Assembly (NCBI RefSeq): GCF_023101085.1
Contig: NZ_CP064703.1
Span: forward strand, 6,262,001 to 6,326,000
DNA length: 64,000 bases
Reading direction: 5' to 3'
DNA from: Bradyrhizobium sp. 170
GTDB taxonomy: Bacteria > Pseudomonadota > Alphaproteobacteria > Rhizobiales > Xanthobacteraceae
Notes under the pieces: generated by a model
The model's input: the letters and a program-made list of their open reading frames with translations, nothing else
The model's database searches: none
What the model was told of the DNA's origin: nothing
Program-made: the position numbers and the translations under genes
Part shown: in pieces, positions 59,891-64,000 of the stretch
How positions within the stretch are numbered: the stretch's first letter is position 1
How the letters are laid out: every line of letters starts with the position of its first letter

Positions 59891-60561
59891 GCGGCCGGCC
59901 CGCATCGGCCAACGCGGCGCAAGACGGCGCCGTCCTGCTGCACGGCATCAGCAGGACGGCGCGATCGTTTCGAAAGATGCAGGCGGCGCTGGAAGGCACA
60001 GGTTTCGCAACGCTCAATCTGGACTATGCGAGCCGCCACAAGGCGCTGGAAGCGCTGGCCGAGGACATCCATCCCTCCATCCAGCGTTTTGCGGATAGCA
60101 TCGATGGCTCCATCCATTTCGTTTGCCATTCCATGGGCGGATTGTTGGCGCGGGTCCACATTGCCAGATATCGGCCCAAGCGCCTGGGCCGCGTCGTCAT
60201 GCTCGGCACGCCGAACTGCGGCAGCGAGATCGCCGATCTCCTCAGGCATTTCAAGCCTTATCGCGCTTTTTTCGGACCTGCCGGACAGCAGCTTGGCACG
60301 CAGCGGAGCGCAGTGGACGATGCAATGCTCCCTCCGGTCGATTATCCCGTCGGCATCATCGCCGGAAACCGGTCGATCGATCCAGTGGCTGGGACGATGC
60401 TGCCGAAGCCACATGATGGACGGGTGTCGGTGGAGAATACCAAACTCAACGGCATGGCGGATCATGTCGTGGTCGGGGCGTCGCATCCGTGGCTGGTGCG
60501 GAATTCAGTTGCGATCGGGCAGACGATTTCGTTTCTTCAAGACGGGAAGTTTGGATCGTAG
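59887..60561 (+). CDS. Alpha/beta hydrolase (lipase/esterase-like), 224 aa
   Basis: LLHGISRTARSF near residue 17 and the lipase-type nucleophile elbow CHSMGG near 81 place it among bacterial lipases/PGAP1-like esterases; His near the end (VVVGASHPWLVRN). GTG start overlapping the crotonase stop by four bases (GTGA), so translationally coupled. Likely cleaves an acyl ester, though nothing reveals the substrate. Confidence 0.88.
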   Translation: MSGRPASANAAQDGAVLLHGISRTARSFRKMQAALEGTGFATLNLDYASRHKALEALAEDIHPSIQRFADSIDGSIHFVCHSMGGLLARVHIARYRPKRLGRVVMLGTPNCGSEIADLLRHFKPYRAFFGPAGQQLGTQRSAVDDAMLPPVDYPVGIIAGNRSIDPVAGTMLPKPHDGRVSVENTKLNGMADHVVVGASHPWLVRNSVAIGQTISFLQDGKFGS

Positions 60562-60644
60562 GGTGGGCAAAGCGAAGCGTGCCCACCATCTTGCACAACG
60601 CGGAAATGGTGGGCACGGCGCAAGCGCGCCTTTGCCCACCCTGC
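60558..60644. repeat. Palindromic intergenic repeat (GTAGGGTGGGCAAAG family), copy 2
   Basis: Same family as 37784-37876, beginning at the stop region of the lipase-like gene. Inner units ATGGTGGGCACG and CGTGCCCACCAT. Convergent genes flank it. Confidence 0.85.
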
Positions 60645-60648
60645 GACC

Positions 60649-61623
60649 TCACCCCATCGTCAGCGCCACCCGCCCGATCGCCTTTCGATCGATCAGCAGC
60701 CGCATCGCTTTCGCGTAATCTTCCAACGGCAACCGGTGCGAGATATTCGGACGCACCTTTCCCGCTTCCGCCCATTCCGTCAGCGCCTTGATCCTGACCT
60801 CGCCGAGCGCGGGATTTCTCCGCACCGCTTCACCGGCACGAACACCGAGCACGCTCGCACCCTTGATCATCAGAAGATTGGTCTTGGCAAGACCGATGCC
60901 GCCGGTGAAGCCGATGACCAGCAGCCGCGCGCCCCAGTTGATGCAGCGCATCGAATTCTCGAACACCTCACCACCGACGGGATCGAACACCACGTCCGCG
61001 CCCTGCCCGTCGGTGATGCGCTTGACGGCATCGCGGAACGGCTCCTGATCGTAGCGCACGAGATGATCGGCGCCCCTCGCTTTCGCAATCGCGAGTTTTT
61101 CGTCGCTTGACGCCGTCGCAATCACCGTCGCCCCCAGCATCTTGCCGATCTCGACGGCGGCGAGCCCGACGCCGCCACCGGCGCCATGCACCAGCAGCAC
61201 CTCGCCCGGTTGAAGCCGGCCGCGATCGATCAGCGCATGATAGGCTGTGCCGTGGCCGGCCAGAAATGTCGCGCCCTCGGCGTAGTCGAACGTCGACGGC
61301 AGTTTTACGAGCTGCGAGGGCGTAGCGACCGCTTCATCGGAATAAGCACCGTGCCGCATCTTGACGATCACCCGGTCACCCACAGCGACGCCCTCGGCCG
61401 CGTTGACCTCGACGACATCGCCGGCGGCTTCCATACCCGGCGTAAACGGCAGCGGCGGCTTGAGTTGATACTCGCCCGCCGCCATCAGAACGTCGGGGAA
61501 ATTCAACCCGGCGGCGCGGATGGCGATGCGCACCTGGCCCGGCGCCAGGGGTGCGGCGTCAAACGTTTCCAGGCGCAGGTTCTCGGGCGGCCCAAGCTCG
61601 CGGCAAACGACAGCCTTCGGCAT
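60649..61623 (-). CDS. NADPH:quinone oxidoreductase family protein (medium-chain dehydrogenase/reductase)
   Basis: 324 aa. GroES-like N-terminal domain (IRAAGLNFPDVLMAAGEY, PGMEAAGDVVEV) and the NADPH fold VHGAGGGVGLAAVEIGKML near residue 145. This is the QOR/zeta-crystallin branch without the structural zinc. Reduces quinones or enones. Its ATG overlaps the stop of the upstream isomerase gene by one base. Confidence 0.93.
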   Translation of the reverse strand: MPKAVVCRELGPPENLRLETFDAAPLAPGQVRIAIRAAGLNFPDVLMAAGEYQLKPPLPFTPGMEAAGDVVEVNAAEGVAVGDRVIVKMRHGAYSDEAVATPSQLVKLPSTFDYAEGATFLAGHGTAYHALIDRGRLQPGEVLLVHGAGGGVGLAAVEIGKMLGATVIATASSDEKLAIAKARGADHLVRYDQEPFRDAVKRITDGQGADVVFDPVGGEVFENSMRCINWGARLLVIGFTGGIGLAKTNLLMIKGASVLGVRAGEAVRRNPALGEVRIKALTEWAEAGKVRPNISHRLPLEDYAKAMRLLIDRKAIGRVALTMG

Positions 61624-62231
61624 CAGGCGGCCCGCGCTTTCAGGCGCTCCAGCGCTTCGCGGATCAGCAGCATGCGGTCGTTGCCGAAGTACATGTCGGT
61701 CTTGTCGACAAAGATCGTCGGCGAACCAAAGCCGCCGCGCGCCATCACCTCATCCGTATTGGCCTTGAGCTGGTCCTTGATCGCCTGCTGGCCGATGCCC
61801 TCGAAGAATTTGACGTGGTCGATGCCGGCCTTCTTGCATATCTCCGTCAGCACCGAATCCTGCGAGATGTCCTTGTCGCCACCCCAATAGGCCTCGAACA
61901 CCGCAGTGGCGAACGGCACCATGTCGTTACCGAGCCAGATGCAGCCGCGCATCGCCTTGACGCTGTTCACCGGAAATACCGTCGGCGGCATCTTGATCGC
62001 AAGCCCCGCAGAGCGCGCCCAGTCGGCGAGATCCTTTTTCATGTAGCGCGCCTTCAGCGGCACCGGCGTCTCGCGCTGCGCGTAGACGCTCGGGTTCACG
62101 GTATTGAAGATGCCGCCGACCAGGATCGGCCGCCAATTGATCTCGACGCCGAGTTCCTTGGCGAGCGGCTGGATGTTGTGAAAGGCGAGATAGGTCCAGG
62201 GACTGGAGCAGTCGAAGAAGAATTCGAGCAT
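61623..62231 (-). CDS. DsbA-fold isomerase (2-hydroxychromene-2-carboxylate isomerase-like)
   Basis: 202 aa. FFFDCSSPWTYLAFHNIQPL near the start and GSPTIFVDKTDMYFGNDRML near the end match the HCCA isomerase / kappa-GST group. The S-P dyad replaces the CXXC active site, as in this family. Possible role: glutathione-dependent isomerisation in aromatic degradation. First gene of a two-gene unit with the quinone oxidoreductase. Confidence 0.9.
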   Translation of the reverse strand: MLEFFFDCSSPWTYLAFHNIQPLAKELGVEINWRPILVGGIFNTVNPSVYAQRETPVPLKARYMKKDLADWARSAGLAIKMPPTVFPVNSVKAMRGCIWLGNDMVPFATAVFEAYWGGDKDISQDSVLTEICKKAGIDHVKFFEGIGQQAIKDQLKANTDEVMARGGFGSPTIFVDKTDMYFGNDRMLLIREALERLKARAA

Positions 62232-62280
62232 GGGGTTTTCCTTGTTATTGCAATTATATTCTTGCGACTAACGTTTCCAC

Positions 62281-62393
62281 CGTCATTGCGAGCGAAGCGA
62301 AGCAATCCATCGCTCCGCCCGAAGAAAGAATGGATTGCTTCGTCGCTTCGCTCCCCTTGCGCAAACGCTTCGCGTTTGTCGCAGGCAATGACG
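62281..62393. repeat. Palindromic intergenic repeat (CGTCATTGCGAGCGAAGCGAAG family)
   Basis: Arms CGTCATTGCGAGCGAAGCGAAGCAATCCAT and the partial reverse complement ATGGATTGCTTCGTCGCTTCGC, ending GCAATGACG. A related fragment occurs around 54555-54600. Confidence 0.8.
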
Positions 62394-62406
62394 ACGCGGC
62401 GGCACT

Positions 62407-63108
62407 CTACTTCCTTCCCGCCAACTCCTTCGCGCGCGCCCCGAACATATTCTTCCGCGCCTCCTCATCGAACGGCTCCTTGACGAACTTGCCGATCGCG
62501 AGCCCCGCTTGCACCTGCGGCCGCGCGCGCACGTCAGCGTACCAGCGCTTGACGTTCGGGTAATCGTCAAGCGTAAAGCCCTGCGCCTTGTGGGTCATGG
62601 TCCATGGGAAGCATGCGATGTCGGCGATCGAATAATCGCCGGCGACATAGGCGCCGGTCTTGCCCAATTGGGTATCGAGCACGCGGTAGAGCCGCACCGC
62701 CTCGTCGCGGTAGCGCTCGATCGCGTACGGGATTTTCTCTGCCGCATAGAGCGCGAAATGGCCGTGCTGGCCGAGCATGGGCCCGAGCCCACTCATCTGC
62801 CACATCAGCCATTCCATGACGCGAGAGCGGCCCCGCGTTTCCTTCGGCAGGAAGCGCCCGGTCTTGTCAGCGAGGTAGATCAGGATCGCCCCGGTCTCGA
62901 ACACCGGGATCGGCTCGCCGCCATCGCCAGGTGCGCGGTCGACGATGGCCGGAATGCGGTTGTTCGGGCTGATCGCCAAAAATTCCGGCCTGAACTGCTC
63001 GCCGGCCCGGATGTTGACTGGAATGACCTGATAGGGAAGCCCGAGTTCCTCCAGCATGATCGAGATTTTCCAGCCGTTGGGCGTCGGCGCGTAGTGCAGG
63101 TCGATCAT
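62407..63108 (-). CDS. Glutathione S-transferase family protein (YfcG/Nu-like)
   Basis: 233 aa. Thioredoxin-like N-terminal domain with YAPTPNGWKISIMLEE near residue 7 and the cis-Pro/E(T) glutathione site IPVFETGAILIYLADKTG near 69; all-helical C-terminal domain with GDYSIADIACFPW. YfcG-type GSTs act as disulfide-bond reductases. Start at 63108 has AGGGGAG upstream. Confidence 0.92.
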   Translation of the reverse strand: MIDLHYAPTPNGWKISIMLEELGLPYQVIPVNIRAGEQFRPEFLAISPNNRIPAIVDRAPGDGGEPIPVFETGAILIYLADKTGRFLPKETRGRSRVMEWLMWQMSGLGPMLGQHGHFALYAAEKIPYAIERYRDEAVRLYRVLDTQLGKTGAYVAGDYSIADIACFPWTMTHKAQGFTLDDYPNVKRWYADVRARPQVQAGLAIGKFVKEPFDEEARKNMFGARAKELAGRK

Positions 63109-63224
63109 GGCTCCCCTAGCTGCCGATGCGGAATATTCCCCACAATGCCGACTTTCGTTGTTCTGTACCTCGATCATAAGACATGGCAGACAGGCGCTCA
63201 ATCAGAACCGACCGGGAGGCTCCC

Positions 63225-64000
63225 ATGCTGTTTCCAACCACCATCGCAGGCTCGTTGCCGAAGCCGGAATGGCTGGCCGAGCCCAATACGCTCTGGGCCC
63301 CCTGGAAATCCAAAGGCGACGAGCTCGCCCGCGCCAAGCGCGACGCCACCATGCTGGCGGTGAAGCTGCAGGAGGATGCCGGCGTCGATATCGTCACCGA
63401 GGGCGAGCAGGCCCGGCAGCATTTCGTCCACGGTTTTCTGGAGAAGGTCGAGGGCATCGATTTCGCCCACAAGGTCGAGATGGGCATAAGGAAAGACCGC
63501 TACAAGGCGATGGTGCCGCAAGTGGTCGCGCCGTTGACGCTGAAGGGCCGCGTCCATGCCGATGAAGCCCGCGTCGCCCGCACCCACACCACCCGCAAGC
63601 TGAAATTCACCCTGCCCGGGCCGATGACGATCGCCGACACCGTCGCGGACAAATATTACGGCGACAAGGTCAAGATGGCGTTCGCCTTCGCCGAGTTGCT
63701 CAACAACGAAGCCAAGGCGCTGCAGGCCGACGGCGTCGACGTGATCCAGTTCGACGAACCCGCCTTCAACGTGTTCATGGATGAAGTCTCCGACTGGGGC
63801 ATCAAGGCGCTGGAGCGTGCCGCCGAAGGCCTGACCTGCACCACCGCCGTGCACATCTGCTACGGCTACGGCATCAAGGCCAATACCGACTGGAAGGAAA
63901 CGCTCGGCAGCGAGTGGCGGCAGTACGAGGATATTTTCCCGGCGATCGCGAAAAGCCCGATCCAGCAGGTCGCGATCGAGTGCCGTAATTCGAAGGTGCC
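63225..64000 (+). CDS. Core MetE-type methionine synthase, C-terminal-domain form (3' end outside window)
   Basis: Open to the window end, 258 codons visible. MLFPTTIAGSLPKPEWLAEP at the start, then GEQARQHFVHGFLEKVEGID, then FTLPGPMTIADTVADKYYGD, DVIQFDEPAFNVF and the zinc-binding HICYGYG. This is the cobalamin-independent methionine synthase catalytic domain without the N-terminal half, about 340 aa in full-length relatives. Transfers a methyl group to homocysteine; core forms may use a non-folate donor. GGGAGG is 6 bases before the ATG. Confidence 0.93.
   Translation, partial: MLFPTTIAGSLPKPEWLAEPNTLWAPWKSKGDELARAKRDATMLAVKLQEDAGVDIVTEGEQARQHFVHGFLEKVEGIDFAHKVEMGIRKDRYKAMVPQVVAPLTLKGRVHADEARVARTHTTRKLKFTLPGPMTIADTVADKYYGDKVKMAFAFAELLNNEAKALQADGVDVIQFDEPAFNVFMDEVSDWGIKALERAAEGLTCTTAVHICYGYGIKANTDWKETLGSEWRQYEDIFPAIAKSPIQQVAIECRNSKV

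Overview
The window is 64 kb of GC-rich chromosomal DNA that looks like Bradyrhizobium or a close relative (Nitrobacteraceae, Alphaproteobacteria). The evidence is codon usage, a ROSE-type RNA thermometer in front of an hsp20 gene, a cysE/DUF3126 pair, several small Bradyrhizobium-style conserved hypotheticals, and at least six kinds of intergenic palindromic repeats of the type common in that genus. I see no insertion sequence, phage gene, rRNA operon or CRISPR array. There is one tRNA, tRNA-Leu(UAA).

Layout. 1-6.5 kb: end of a patatin-like phospholipase, a CBS protein, a rhomboid protease, a PAS protein and a complete polar amino-acid ABC transporter. 6.7-11.5 kb: a leftward block with an alkyl-DHAP-synthase-like flavoprotein, a saccharopine-dehydrogenase-like (trans-acting enoyl reductase family) protein and an enoyl-CoA hydratase. 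This block has been rearranged: the hydratase is frameshifted at its last codons and runs into the first 40 codons of a pyruvate-oxidase-like gene. The rest of that gene is missing and about 1 kb of AT-richer DNA with an orphan membrane protein lies in its place. 11.6-17.6 kb: MFS transporter, tandem PilZ protein, LapG-like transglutaminase protease, heat-shock operon (hsp20 plus a 105-aa protein), HSL-type esterase and a coiled-coil membrane protein.

17.9-33.9 kb is the most distinctive part: a two-partner secretion locus with one TpsB outer-membrane pore and two tandemly duplicated giant TpsA adhesins (1753 and 2599 aa). The paralogues share N-terminal secretion domain, C-terminal cysteine-pair tail and about 270 bp of upstream DNA. 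One has expanded its GLUG repeats; the other has expanded its MBG repeats to 16 tandem copies, two of them indistinguishable at DNA level. A 50-codon membrane-protein gene precedes the first adhesin, and a 3' scrap of it precedes the second. Two glycine/serine-rich secreted proteins with a shared downstream repeat follow.

35-47.8 kb is mostly housekeeping: an overlapping pair of tiny genes (RHH-like and RMF-like), gamma-carbonic anhydrase, cysE, DUF3126, zf-CHCC protein, FAD monooxygenase, tRNA-Leu, a TMEM175-like channel, a PlsC-like acyltransferase and alpha/beta hydrolases. 47.9-60.6 kb is a divergently arranged peptide/amide utilisation region: a dipeptide-type ABC importer to the left, and M20 peptidase, M81 (MlrC-like) protein, HipO-like amidohydrolase, amidase, enoyl-CoA hydratase and lipase-like hydrolase to the right. 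The likely logic is uptake, hydrolytic trimming and acyl-CoA handling of N-acylated or peptide-like compounds. 60.6-64 kb carries a quinone oxidoreductase, a DsbA-fold isomerase, a GST and the start of a core MetE-type methionine synthase cut by the window end.
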